Origin: Petrolisthes cinctipes
Taxonomy: Eukaryota; Arthropoda; Malacostraca; Decapoda; Porcellanidae
Length of the DNA: 64,000 nt
Assembly: GCA_033782935.1 (NCBI GenBank)
Contig: JAWQEG010000511.1
Span: 1-64,000 of the forward strand
Reading direction: 5' to 3'
Within the stretch, counting starts at the first letter, position 1; every line of letters starts with the position of its first letter. The notes beneath the pieces are model-generated. The model worked only from the letters and a program-made list of their open reading frames with translations. It was not told the DNA's origin and searched no databases. Below, one piece after another: positions 1-9,653 of this stretch. Made by a program: the position numbers and the translations under genes.

Positions 1-254
1 GTATGAGGTTTAAAACAACACATGCTCCACCAGACTTTAGCCACCAGACTTTTTCCTTTTCATTCTTACGTGTTATAAATTTTGTCAGTATGGTATTAAA
101 ATTCAGTATACAGTGTTGTTCTTTAGTTTTCTGTGATACTATACAGGTAAATTCTTTATTTTAATATATTATGGCCTTAGAATTCTAACTTTCAGAAATA
201 ACTAGTTTCTCAGTAACTATTACATAATACATTAGATATATTCGTAGATAATAT
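1..254. other. AT-rich sequence, probable last intron of the FGF gene
   Basis: No coding potential or repeat family is visible. It lies upstream of the acceptor of the FGF exon, so it is most simply intron. Confidence 0.4.
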
Positions 255-421
255 TTAAGGGGATAGTATTTTTTTGGTTCATTAGAGCGCCTTGATTCCT
301 CCGATGTGTGCCAGGAAACAGAACCGAATTGACAAAAATAATGGTGGTCTGTTGCTTGGAATAGTTTGGAGGAATCAGTTGCTCCAGATTTACCAACACT
401 GTACTAGTGTACCTTCTTTAA
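255..421 (+). mobile_element. MITE family B, copy B1
   Basis: The element runs from TTAA (255-258) to TTAA (418-421) and carries the B core with CCTCCGATGTG, CCAGGAAACAGAACC and GGTCTGTTGCTTGGAATAG. It lies in the presumed last FGF intron and ends only about 20 nt before the 3' splice site. Confidence 0.85.
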
Positions 422-442
422 CACATGTAATGTCTCCTCTAG
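416..442 (+). promoter_or_regulatory. 3' splice site (branch point and acceptor) of FGF terminal exon
   Basis: A pyrimidine tract TGTCTCCTCTAG ends with AG at 441-442. The best branch-point-like string nearby is CTTTAAC at 416-422, whose A at 421 is the end of the B1 TTAA. The AG position follows from the FGF reading frame; the branch point is inference. Confidence 0.6.
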
Positions 443-640
443 CCCAACGAGTTAAAGGAGAGCACAGTGTGGGTGGAGACACTATCGGGCGCCTTCTACA
501 ACTACCTTTCCAAGAAATACGCTCACTTGGGCTGGTACCTGGGCCTCAAGAAGAGTGGCAAGGGCAAGAAGGGTCACAAGACTGAGTATGGCCAGAGGGC
601 AGTCCAGTTCCTACCCAGACATCCTTACCCCATCGGCTAG
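443..640 (+). CDS. Fibroblast growth factor, terminal coding exon (partial gene)
   Basis: This 66-codon phase-0 exon encodes the C-terminal third of an FGF beta-trefoil core. It starts PNELKESTVWVETLSG, continues through YNYLSKKYAHLG, then GWYLGLKKSGKGKKGHKTE and YGQRAVQFLPRHPYPIG, and ends with TAG at 638-640. The YNxxxSKKxA, GLKKxGxxKxGxxT and YGQxAxxFLP blocks are the known FGF signature. The basic KKSGKGKKGHK loop corresponds to the heparan-sulfate binding loop, so the product should be a secreted receptor tyrosine kinase ligand. The exon boundary just before PNE agrees with the final intron of vertebrate FGF1-type genes. The first two thirds of the core and any signal peptide lie left of the window, so the paralogue cannot be named. 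No stop or frameshift interrupts it. A processed pseudogene is unlikely because a good acceptor precedes the exon. Confidence 0.87.
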   Translation, partial: PNELKESTVWVETLSGAFYNYLSKKYAHLGWYLGLKKSGKGKKGHKTEYGQRAVQFLPRHPYPIG

Positions 641-1463
641 TTAGACAACAATACTCTCATTCTTGGGCCAATTGGAACCACATTACTGGGTTGTTTGCAT
701 GTCAGTCAGACACCCCAGCCTCACATGGGCTAGTCATCTCATCACCTGTGTCAAATGGAACCAAGTTATTATGTTTGTTTGCATGCAGATGATGGTGGCT
801 TCAGTTCCAACTCTAAAACCTACAACTACCTCATTGTCTGGACACCTCATCTGTGAACTAATGGTGCGAATGACGACCAACGTTTTTGTATATAAACAGA
901 AAGTGACATCTCCATTTCTTTCCTAGACCCCAAACAAATCCCATTGACTAGGACCACCAGACACTAAACCTTTTCATTGGATGTCAAGATTATTAATTAC
1001 CCTTGCATATTGTTCGATTTTTTTTAAATGTTGTGCAAAGTTCCTCTGCTCATGGGTTACACTACCGTACTCTATAAATATTTTGAAACACTTTATCTTG
1101 TCTTTAAAATATTTGGTGGAGTTTTACACTTGTGATGTGGTTGTGCTTTTGAAGATGTCAGAACAGGAGTTGTTGTTGTTGTTGCCAAATGTAAGGCGTC
1201 TCTTCTGATATAAGTTATATTGTTCGCAGAAGGTGCATGTGAGCAACCCTGGAAATAGTCAAAGAGGGAGAGGGAGAGGGCACAAGGGAATATAGAGGTG
1301 AGTTTAATTTTCTGAGTAATTCATTTTTGGGTTCTAACATAAATAATGGAAATTATAGCCATCTCACCGCCAGTTGTTCATTTGGTAAGGTAGGAGAGGA
1401 AAGTTAAGGTAATGATTATGCGTGTGTCCAGCCTCTCGTAGTGTATTGTCAGGTGTTATATCC
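641..1463 (+). other. FGF 3' UTR and downstream flank, no other gene seen
   Basis: No repeat family or long ORF stands out. I see no canonical AATAAA in this stretch, so the end of the transcript cannot be fixed. It is bounded on the right by a piggyBac-like insertion. Confidence 0.45.
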
Positions 1464-2046
1464 TTAACCCCTCCAGTCCGGGGATCGGCATATGCCGACC
1501 CTGCGGGGCTGGCCGGGGATCTGGATATGACCAAGATCTTGGTCCCTTGGATATGACGACTCTGTAGAGCAGTCGGGCGTAAGCATTAGCCGATGTTGTC
1601 AATTCCGCGAAAATATAGTCCTAGCCACTTTTGGTGGATTTTTTGGGACTGGGCTATAGCCAGCAGTGTGTCAATGGGATAGCCATACTCAGTCAGTGTG
1701 CAAATGTTTGGCATGATGGCTGACAATATTGCAATTATTTTCTCGCGTTCGATATGATGCTCCTCCGCCGGCTGGCAACACCCTTCACCATCTCGCTCTC
1801 GGTCCAAAAGTTACATCTCTTCCTCACATCATATCTTTGCACCCATGAGTCGTAGAGAGCTGGGGTTGGTCTCATTAGAAAGAGTTGCTGATGATTACAT
1901 AACCAAATTTAAGTTTGTAGGCATTGTAGTTTAGACGTAGGGAGTAAGTGAAGTAGAGCGATTTTGGATCTGGCAGGAGGAATCGGGAAGGCAGCCCGGA
2001 CCTGGTGATAGATTTCTTAACCCCCTTCCCGGACTGGAGGGGTTAA
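1464..2046. mobile_element. Non-autonomous piggyBac-like element
   Basis: TTAA at 1464-1467 and 2043-2046 flank perfect 15-bp terminal inverted repeats CCCCTCCAGTCCGGG (1468-1482, 2028-2042). TTAA duplication with CCC-initial termini is characteristic of the piggyBac superfamily. Just inside the left end lies the palindrome CGGCATATGCCG. There is no transposase ORF (575 bp internal), so it would depend on a source elsewhere. Confidence 0.8.
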
Positions 2047-2124
2047 TTAAGTATCCTGTGCACCCTCCTATATCCCTTGGACGATGCGGGTTTTTTTGTG
2101 ACAGTTTAAATAAGAGTTAGAGTT

Positions 2125-2270
2125 TTAAAGGGGTAATACACTTTCGGTACATTGGGGCACCTTGATTCTTCCAAAATATGTCGGGAAGCAGAACCAATGA
2201 ATATGTATAATGGTATCCTGTTGCTTGGAATAGTTTGGAGGAATCAGTTGGTCCAGATTTACCACCAAGA
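2125..2270 (+). mobile_element. MITE family B, copy B2 (3' end lost)
   Basis: Starts at TTAA with GGGGTAATACACTTTCGG and keeps the B core to CCAGATTTACCACC, then loses the right terminal repeat. Confidence 0.75.
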
Positions 2271-2527
2271 ATGATGATAATTGTGTTTCTATCAGTTAAG
2301 GTCCCTCCCTCTTTTTGGTCAACATAAAAATTTTAAGGTTATGACAATTATAGAAATGCTTCAGTTGGCCTGGATTTTATTCTTCTGATTTAAAATTGTC
2401 TATTGTTTGTCTTTATATAATCTTAAGTGTGCAAAGCATAATGTATATTTCTGAACCAGAAATGTTTTATATTTTATCTTTCTATATATACGAATATGCA
2501 TTTAGAACTCTGAAAACCCAGCAGAAC

Positions 2528-2830
2528 TTCCTATCTATCTATAGCTCTGACGCCTCATTCCCTCCGGGAACTTCCCCCAAGGGGGTGGCCATGTCAGAAG
2601 TGTCTCCAGTTTTCCCTGTTCCAACACTCCCTCCTTACTTGGTCAAACCCTACTCTGCCCCTCACGTTTCTCTCCCTTACATACTCTTCCACTCTGTTCT
2701 GCAATCTAACTGGTGGTCTGTCTCTCACACCAGGTCCCACAACTTCACTTCCATACACCTTCTTTACAAACTCCACACCTTGCATTCTCTCTACATGTCC
2801 AAACCATCTCAGTGTACCACCAGAACTTCC
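2528..2830 (-). pseudogene. 3' end of a non-LTR retrotransposon reverse transcriptase ORF
   Basis: The minus strand reads LRWFGHVERMQGVEFVKK, KVYGSEVVGPG, then RENWRHF, stop, HGHPLGGSSREG. LRWFGHVxRM...VKKVYxSEV...GHPLxG is the C-terminal signature of the same family as 5938-7241. The stop replaces a codon usually occupied (WRHFxHGHPL). The copy ends in GATA-rich sequence near 2528-2550, which may be its tail, and is strongly 5' truncated. Confidence 0.7.
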
Positions 2831-3092
2831 TATATCACTACAGCTAGATTATTTTTTTCTGATTTTTCGATAAGCATTATTTTATATCCATTGGACAGCG
2901 GAAAGTATTGGTGTTTTTTGTCTAGGCATGACCACTCATCACCATATTGCCAATTCGTTCTGGAAATATTTTTATAACGGGGCCACCTACAGCTTTTTTT
3001 GACATTTTTTGTGTCAACATTTGTCCTGGTGTAGTGACCACGCTTGTATGCATAATATACTCATAATGAAGGAAAAACATTTTATGAATAGT

Positions 3093-3245
3093 TTAAGGAC
3101 CCTGTGATCGTGTATGGAAATTGGAGGCTTCTGATTCCTCCTGACTATGCCACGAAACACGCTCCTTCCATATAGGTGGTGTTTTGTGACTGTTTGAAGG
3201 ACTCATTTACCTCCAATATTCTGACTACATCATAGGGTCCCTTAA
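3093..3245 (-). mobile_element. MITE family A, copy A1
   Basis: TTAAGGACCCTGTGATCG at the left and TCATAGGGTCCCTTAA at the right bound the fold-back core (CCACGAAACACGC...TTTTGTGAC). Full length, 153 bp. Confidence 0.85.
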
Positions 3246-3547
3246 GTGGTGCATAAACCTAGATGGGTACTTAAGGGAGAGTTCTGATGGGTTAGTATGG
3301 GTTCCAGTAAACTCCTCCTACAAGATTAGAGTGAGAAATAGGTCTGTGTAAACGAGGAGAGTTTTGTACTCTATGTATATAGTTATATATTTTTAATATT
3401 TTCTAGGTACGGTAATTTATCATTTTGTAGAATATAACGTCAAATATAGATGTATGTATTGTAAATGTTTGTTTCATCACGTCAGAAACAGGGAATCTAC
3501 TCGAGTAAACAATGTGTTCCAGCTTTTGGCAGTACCAGTACTGCATG

Positions 3548-3712
3548 TTAGGGGGATAGTATACATTTGGTACATTTTTAGAATGCTTTCCTCCAAAATA
3601 TTGTATGCCAAGAAACAGGACCAGATTAAGATATATAATGATGGCTTGTTGCTTGGAATAGTTTGGAGGAATCAGTTACTCCAGTCTTACCAACACTGTA
3701 CTACCCCCTTGA
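3548..3712 (+). mobile_element. MITE family B, copy B3
   Basis: Runs from GTTAGGGGGATAGTATAC to ACTGTACTACCCCCTTGA. The ends have drifted from TTAA to GTTA and TTGA. Confidence 0.8.
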
Positions 3713-4113
3713 TACTGTATTACCCTCTTGATACTGTATATCAAGACATATTTACAGTTAAGGTAATGACACCTTGTTGAAATTCTGTGACCTATCTGTT
3801 GTCTTTGCTGGTGAGTCCCAGAAGAGAATAGAAAAGAAAAATTTCTACAGTATAAATAGAATTTCTTCAAAATTGAAATATGAGATTAATACGTCATAAA
3901 GTTTTGAGGATGAGTTTTAAGATTTGCATGACAAATTTAGTTTTATCATAGCAAGCAGGCCTAGTAGGTAATAAATGAATTAAAAATAATGCCTTAATTA
4001 TATTTTGGTTACTGAGGAGTGAGTCATGTTAGCAGTGGTTACATAATTGATGATAATTTGTTACTTGTGTCTGCTTGTGTGTAAGATATCATAGTTACCA
4101 ACACATACTCTAT
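3713..4113. other. AT-rich gap, nothing recognised
   Basis: No repeat family, RNA or conserved coding sequence was seen. Confidence 0.5.
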
Positions 4114-4353
4114 GGGTTGATTCCACAATGGTATTCGTTTGTTAGCTTCCCAACCAACCACACTTGTAAGGCTTCATTATTTTCCAAAAGCTGAGTATCC
4201 ACTTTCACAAAATCTATCAAACAGAAAGATAATGATGACCACTGTATAGTTTATTCACCAAATTTATTAAATAATTCACCCATAAGTCATTTACACGGCT
4301 AAGATTCTTTCGTTTGGTGCTTACAAACCACTACCAACCACTGGAATTGACCC
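4114..4353 (+). mobile_element. MITE family E, copy E1
   Basis: GGGTTGATTCCACAATGG and TGGAATTGACCC ends are flanked by TAT on both sides (3-bp duplication). The internal landmarks TTGTAAGGCTTCATTATTTT and CTTACAAACCACTACC are present. Confidence 0.8.
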
Positions 4354-4395
4354 TATAATACTCTAGAAGAATAATGTGAGGTGTCTTGAAACATG

Positions 4396-4677
4396 GGGCT
4401 GTATGCAAGAATATACATACGTGGTGTTGATGATTGCGTAGTAACGGTTCGATGACTCCATAGACAAACAACAGAGCCATCGTACCGGTACCACGCCATC
4501 GTATACACCACGGATGTTCTTGAATACGACCCATTGGAACGCCTTTATTTCCCCAAAGTGTGGGCCATATTTAAGAACGTTCGTGGTGCTGGTACGATGA
4601 CTCCTTAGACAAACAACAGAGCCATCGTACCGGTACCACGCCATCGTATACACCACAGATGTTCTTGCATACGGCCC
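4396..4677. mobile_element. Dimeric hairpin element H (two fold-back units)
   Basis: Two units (4396-4532 and 4562-4677) each fold on themselves through GTATAC-ACCACG / CGTGGTG and share AACAGAGCCATCGTACCGG. The outer ends GGGCTGTATGCAAGAA and TTCTTGCATACGGCCC are inverted repeats flanked by ATG on both sides. The whole could therefore be one element with a 3-bp duplication rather than two insertions. Confidence 0.6.
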
Positions 4678-4737
4678 ATGTTTTCGCGATTGTACACATC
4701 AATGTTTATTTAGCTATGAAAGAAAGTGTATCATGAT

Positions 4738-4930
4738 GTTGCCTCCATTAGTGATGTGGACAATACTTTAAGGGTTTTGGCACCCCTTCGGCCCCAGCCA
4801 CTAGCTTTTAGTTCTTCAACTGTCCCTCGTTTCTTTCTATTTCCTTTCTGAATGCTGTCTCACCTCTCTATCACATTTTTCTGGCGCTATATGACCTCGC
4901 TGTTGCGGCGCCTAATATCAATCAGTCGGT
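4738..4930 (+). repeat. Family F retroelement-like repeat, copy F1
   Basis: Contains GTGATGTGGACAATACTTTA, CCCCTTCGGCCCCAGCCACT and GTTGCGGCGCCTAATATCAA, ending in a short TCAG tract. The constant 3' end plus short TCAA-type tail suggests a SINE or the 3' end of a LINE; no tRNA-like promoter boxes are evident. Confidence 0.7.
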
Positions 4931-5251
4931 ATCATTATGTTGAGTTCTTTGTTTGCGGTGTACAGTACTGTACATTCATATCGTTCAGTCAGTCAGTCAG
5001 TGTGAGCTCAAAAAATGTGTGAGGAGAGTAGCCAAAAAATATTAAACTTCTCCGAATAACAGTGAACCTTGTATGAATTTATTTCTAGTCAGAGGTGGAA
5101 AACGTTTGGTCTGTCTTCGTATAGTAAAAGTACTGTGTAGAAAAAAATTTGTGCCATTTTCTTGAGCTTCTGTTCGTAGATGGAAGTACTGTACTGTACT
5201 TATTGATTAATTGTGTAGCTTATAAGGCATAGTAGAATATTTTTGCACACT
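4931..5251. other. Unassigned sequence with short GTACT and CAGT repeats
   Basis: Only short simple repeats are visible (GTCAGTCAGTCAGTCAG near 4986, TACTGTACTGTACT near 5188). Confidence 0.4.
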
Positions 5252-5660
5252 TTTTTTTTTTTTTTTTTTTCCCAGCTCAGGTTTGCCATGAAAGAAGGAA
5301 GGAAGGTTAGGGGGAAAGTGTGTGTACAGTGTGAGGTAATTATTATTATTATCATTATTATTATTATTATTATAGGTTAAGTAAAGTTTGGATTGCTAGC
5401 GATGTGAAGTTTGTGCTGCTGCCGCGTAGACACTTCCTGGCACTCTAGTAACACATGCGGGTAAGTAGGTAGGTAGGTAAGTAGGCAGGTAGGTCAGTAG
5501 GAAAGAAGAGATGGAGGGAAGTTGGTTGGTTGGTTGGTAGGTAGGAAGGAAGGGAGGTTGATTGGTAGGTAGGTAAGTAAGTAGATAGGTAGGTAGATAG
5601 GCAGGTATGTAGGTATGTAAAGAGATACGTAAGTAGGTAAATAGGTAGGCAAGCAGGTGG
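5252..5660. repeat. Simple repeats: poly-T, ATT, GTAG/TAGG
   Basis: Poly-T at about 5249-5270, (ATT)n at 5338-5371, and an interrupted GTAG/TAGG array at 5461-5660. Confidence 0.85.
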
Positions 5661-5810
5661 GAAGTTTAGGCTTGATCAGAGTCAGGTGTAATGGAATATC
5701 CCACACCTCTTTTTAGGCTTTACTGAATTTTGTACTTTTTATAATACTTCCTGCCCACTTCTGTAATATTAAAATAGTACCTCAGACTATTGCCTTGTTG
5801 TTTCTTGCAC

Positions 5811-5937
5811 CCAAAGGTAAAATTAACACCATTAGAAATCTGGAGCAAATGATTCTTTCAAACTATTCCAAGCAATAGGCCACCATTATTTTTGTTAATC
5901 TGGTCCTGTTTCCTGCCATATTTTTTGGGAATCGAGA
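5811..5937 (-). mobile_element. MITE family B, copy B4 (partial)
   Basis: AAATCTGGAGCAAATGATTC, CCAAGCAATAGG and GGTCCTGTTTCCTGCC identify B in reverse. It is joined directly to the reverse transcriptase remnant at 5938. Confidence 0.7.
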
Positions 5938-7241
5938 TCATATAAAGAAAGGATATGACAAAGTTGATAGAAAAGGTCTGTGCAAAGTACTGAGAATATA
6001 TGGAGTGGTTGGCAAGTTGCTGGAGGCAGTGAAGAGCTTGCCTGAGGGTGCAAAAGCGGCAGTCCGGTGGAGAGTGAGCAGAGTGAGTTCTTTAATTTGA
6101 ATGTTGGGTTGAAACAAGGGTGTGTGATGTCTCCATGGTTGTTCAGTGTATATGGATGGAGTCATGAAGGAAATACAGGGATAAGCAGTGGTGGATGTTG
6201 GTGTACAGCCACAATCAAATAACCACCGACAGTTTCCTTCCATCGTGCAAATAAATCAGTATCATATCAAAATATAACCATACAACACCTTCCGTCAACT
6301 CAACCCCCTCAATTATTATTATTACGAGGTGCTGCAAAATCATACACGTGTTCTTTATTACCAAGATATTTACTACGATGGAATGAAAGTGTTGGTGGAT
6401 ATTTAATTGTGGCTGGTACGTACCTTTGATAAGGAAGGGGAGTGAATGGAAGTTGCCTGTGCTGCTGGTTGCTAATGATACAGTGCTGTTGAGTGACGAT
6501 GTGTGGGAGTTGCAGGGTTTGGTGAATATGTTTGGAGACGTGTGTGAGAAACGGAACCTGAAGGTAAATGTGGCGAAGAGTAAAGTTATGGTCTGAAAGG
6601 AGTACAGCCACAGGCTGTGAGGTGAGGTTGAATGGTCAGGTCATGGAGAATATCAGCTCATTTAAGTATCTGAGCAGTGTGATGAGTAAAGATGGGAGTT
6701 TAGAGGATGAGGTGACGGAGAGGGTACAACAGGGGAAAAGGGTTGTAGGAACACTGAAAGCAGTGACAAGGAATAGGGCGATGAGTATGGAAGTGAAGAA
6801 GACATTATATGATAGTGTGGTAATCCCCACACTGACGTACGGGAGTGAAGCGTGGACGATGACGGAGAGATATAAATCAAAAGTTAAAGGGGTGGAAATG
6901 AATTGCCTGAAAAGTGCGTGTGGAGTAACGTGGAGAGATAGACTGACGAATGAAGAAGTACGTGAGTGGTGTGGTGTGGATGTGGATGTGCTGGAAAGTC
7001 TGAAAAGGAACAACTTGAGGTGGTTCGGTCATGTGCAGCGTATGGGGAGCGAGAGGTCGGTTAAGAAAGTGTACGAGAGTGAGGTGGAGGGACGGAGGGG
7101 AAGAGGCAGACCGAGAGTGAGTGGAGGGATGGAGTTGAGAGGTATATGAATGAGAGTGGCGTTGAGTTGGAGGAGGGACGCCAGTTGACGGGGGACAGAG
7201 GTGCATGGAGGCGATTGATTTGTGGCCACCCCCTGTGGGGA
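5938..7241 (+). pseudogene. Non-LTR reverse transcriptase remnant, split by a D element
   Basis: Part 1 (5938-6203) reads YDKVDRKGLCKVLRIYGVVG (RT motif A region), then after a frame change GLKQGCVMSPWLFSVY (motif B). Part 2 (6419-7241) has VANDTVLLSDD at the catalytic motif C, where families of this type have xADD, so a catalytic aspartate is replaced by asparagine. It continues LNGQVMENISSFKYLSSVMS, TLTYGSEAWTM, CGVTWRDR, LRWFGHVQRMGSERSVKKVY and, after another frameshift near 7125, GAWRRLICGHPLWG. It resembles RTE- or Jockey-type C-termini more than CR1; I cannot place the clade. An in-frame stop after KSKVMV (about 6594), frameshifts and a 215-bp insertion make it inactive. Confidence 0.75.
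6204..6418 (+). mobile_element. MITE family D (mariner-like), copy D1
   Basis: TACAGCCACAATCAAATA opens it and ATTGTGGCTGG plus TA closes it. It is inserted at TA inside the reverse transcriptase remnant between motifs B and C. Confidence 0.85.
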
Positions 7242-7396
7242 TTGAGGACCCACGTGATGTAGTCAGAAAATTGAAGGTTAGTGAGTCCTTCAAACATTGC
7301 CATAAAACACCACCTACATTGAAGGAGCTTGTTTCGTGGCAATGTCAGGAGGAATCAGAAGCCACCAGGTTTCATAGACGTTCATAGGGTCCTTAA
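7242..7396 (+). mobile_element. MITE family A, copy A2
   Basis: TTGAGGACCCACGTGATGTA to CATAGGGTCCTTAA. It shares CACGTGATG, CATTGAAGGAGC and AGACGTTCATAGG with A15, defining a subfamily. It is attached to the 3' end of the reverse transcriptase remnant. Confidence 0.85.
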
Positions 7397-7514
7397 AGGC
7401 GTCTGGCAATATATAAATAGACCTAGATAGAAGACGCTCTAAGAGTATACTATTCCCTTAATTAAGACGTATATTCATAAGAGAGTATCATTTTACACAC
7501 CCAATAATAATTAT

Positions 7515-7728
7515 GTGGTTGTCCCTCCTCTACCCCTGCATTGGTGATGTGGGCAATAATTTAAGGATTTTGGCGCCCCTTCGGCCCCAGTCATTAGCTT
7601 TTAGTTCTTCAGCTGTCCCTCTTTTCTTTCTATTTCCTTCCTGCTTGCTGTTTCACCTCTCTATCACCTTTTTCTGGCGCTATATGACCTCGCTCTTGCG
7701 GCGCCTAATATCAATAAATCAATCAATT
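7515..7728 (+). repeat. Family F repeat, copy F2
   Basis: Begins near GTCCCTCCTCTACC, has GATGTGGGCAATAATTTAAG and TTCTGGCGCTATATGACC, and ends CGCCTAATATCAATAAATCA. Confidence 0.75.
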
Positions 7729-7879
7729 GTCCCTCCATGACGTTCTAATTTTTAAGTGGCTATATTAATTAAGAGAGAGCAATGAATATCATTGGCTTAA
7801 TATGTTTAAAAGTTCTCGATTAATTACCTGTAGTACCGGCCCCAACACTTGAGGGGATCGTTGCCGCCCGGTACTGGGG

Positions 7880-7978
7880 TTAGATTTAGATTTAGGGTTT
7901 TATGCCAATCGACTCATGGTGTTGGTCATTAAGGCAGTCAGTCTTGTTACATCAACACATTTTGATATTGATGGTAGG
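7880..7978 (-). repeat. SINE1 3' fragment
   Basis: AGGGTTTTATGCCAATCGAC and TTACATCAACACATTTT match the 3' half of the tRNA-derived SINE1. The tRNA head is absent. Confidence 0.65.
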
Positions 7979-8081
7979 TAAGTGAAAGAGACATGTATAT
8001 ATGTTAGAGTCTACCCAGAAATATTAACTTTCATCAGTTTTCTATGACACAATGACTTCCGTCTTCTCTGTATATATCCCC

Positions 8082-8236
8082 ATAAGGGACCCTGTGATTT
8101 AGTCAGAAAATTGGAGATAAATGAGTCCTTCAAATATTACCACGAAACACCACCTATAAGGAAAAAGCTTGTTTTGTGGTATGGTCAGGAGGAATCAGAA
8201 GCCTCCAATTCACATACACGATCACAGGGTCCTTAA
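8082..8236 (+). mobile_element. MITE family A, copy A3
   Basis: ATAAGGGACCCTGTGATTTA to ATCACAGGGTCCTTAA. Its right TTAA (8233-8236) is also the left TTAA of B5. Confidence 0.85.
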
Positions 8237-8390
8237 GGGGACGGTATACTTTTTTGTTACATTGGAGTGCCGTGATTCCTCCAAAATATGTCAGAAAACA
8301 GGACCAGATGAACAAAATTAGTGATGTCCTGTTTCTTGGAATAGTTTGGTGGAATCAGTTGCTCCAGATTTACCAACAGCTATTGTACTT
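8233..8390 (+). mobile_element. MITE family B, copy B5 (right end lost)
   Basis: TTAAGGGGACGGTATAC opens the element. The B core is intact to TTTACCAACAG, then runs into unrelated sequence. Confidence 0.8.
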
Positions 8391-8807
8391 TTGTCGTTTT
8401 GTAGCAGTGTTGCCAGATCCGGCTATGTCCCAGTACTTTGCCCCGGTCAGATCCCGGTACTTTATCACGGTTATTTTTCGGTAGTTTACCCAGGTTTGGT
8501 CCCGGTAGTCTGATGTGATCTAGGTTAGGTTAGGTAAGGTAAGGTCAGGCTAGTTTAAAAATGCCCCATTTGAATATCTTGGAAATGGGGCATTTCCGAA
8601 GAAAATGCTATAGAAGAAAAGTGTCTTAGAATGTTATAAATTAGTGGGTAAAGAAGGTAAAAATATCGTAATACCAACCGGCAATAGAGTGATATTTACC
8701 GAAAAGTGTCTTAGAATGTTATAAATTAGTGGATAAAGAAGGTAAAAACATCGTAATACCAACCGGCAATAGAGTAGATATTTACCACGACGAGCTTGAT
8801 GTTACTA
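8391..8807. repeat. TTAGG-like array and 85-bp tandem duplication
   Basis: Degenerate CCGGTACTTT repeats lie at 8410-8510. Positions 8521-8553 hold TAGGTTAGGTTAGGTAAGG, related to the arthropod telomere repeat. An 85-bp unit (GAAAAGTGTCTTAGAATG...) is duplicated in tandem at 8616-8700 and 8701-8786, nearly identical. Confidence 0.75.
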
Positions 8808-8876
8808 TTAAGGGAATCTAGTTCGTGGCATAGTATGAAGGAATCGGTAGCCCTCCAATTTACCAACAAGAGAATT
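8808..8876. mobile_element. MITE family C fragment, copy C1
   Basis: TTAAGGGAATCTAGTTCGTGG and TCCAATTTACCAACAAGAG are the right half of C; the left half is missing. Confidence 0.6.
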
Positions 8877-8909
8877 AATCTTCCTTTTTGAGGGTTTTGG
8901 AAGGATTAG

Positions 8910-8985
8910 GGACAGTCGAAGAATTGAGCGGGGATAGCTCTGGTTCGAAGGGGCGCCCAAACCTTAGGATAATGACGTATATAGG
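8910..8985 (-). repeat. Family F fragment, copy F3
   Basis: GGGACAGTCGAAGAATTGAG and TTCGAAGGGGCGCC are degenerate F sequence in reverse. Confidence 0.5.
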
Positions 8986-9004
8986 CCACATTCCCCCACC
9001 CTCG

Positions 9005-9061
9005 GCAGAAGTCTAGTGAAATAGTTTGAAGGAATCAGTAGCCTTCTATTCACCATTAACC
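9005..9061. mobile_element. MITE family C fragment, copy C2
   Basis: GTTTGAAGGAATCAGTAGCC followed by TTCTATTCACCATTAAC matches the right arm of C. Confidence 0.5.
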
Positions 9062-9079
9062 TACAGTATACACGCCTTA

Positions 9080-9300
9080 GGGTAGATTCCACAGTGGTAT
9101 TGGTTTGTTAGCTTCCTAACCAACGACACTTGTAAGGCTTCATTATTTTCACAAAATCTATCAAACCGTTAGATAATTATGATCACTGCATAGTTGACTC
9201 ACCAAATTCATTAAATAATTCAGCCATAAGTCATTTACACGACGAAGATTCTTTCATTTGCATGCTTACAAACCACTACCAACCACTGTGGAATCGACCC
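9080..9300 (+). mobile_element. MITE family E, copy E2
   Basis: GGGTAGATTCCACAGTGG to GTGGAATCGACCC, flanked by TTA on both sides. A short internal deletion is present before TTCACAAAATC. Confidence 0.85.
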
Positions 9301-9498
9301 TTAATGATTAAATGGCTACCATGCACTGGACACTCAAAATTATTTATTACTCATCAGAAAATAATTATGGATTACTCTGCCAAAGTTGAATGTTTAATTA
9401 ACTTGATAAATAGTAAGATAATTATTTCCCTCACGCACCAGAACGGAAATAACATAGGAACAATAATTAGAATGTACAGTATATAATGAAGATTGTGT

Positions 9499-9653
9499 TT
9501 AAGGGACCCTGTGATGTAGCCAGAAAATTGGAGGTAAATGAGTCCTTCAAATATTGCCACGAAACAACACCTACATGGAAGGAGCTTGTTTCGTGGCATG
9601 GTCAGGGAGAATCAGAAGGCTCCAATTCTTATACATGGTCACAGGGTCCTTAA
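9499..9653 (+). mobile_element. MITE family A, copy A4
   Basis: TTAAGGGACCCTGTGATGTA to TCACAGGGTCCTTAA, full length. Confidence 0.9.

Noticed and set aside
2396..2977. 193-codon plus-strand ORF
   Set aside because: It is mostly the antisense of the 3' end of a non-LTR element; the minus frame has the recognisable LRWFGHVERM signature.
7029..7342. Minus-strand ORFs opposite the reverse transcriptase remnant
   Set aside because: Antisense shadows of the RT C-terminus and of MITE A2.
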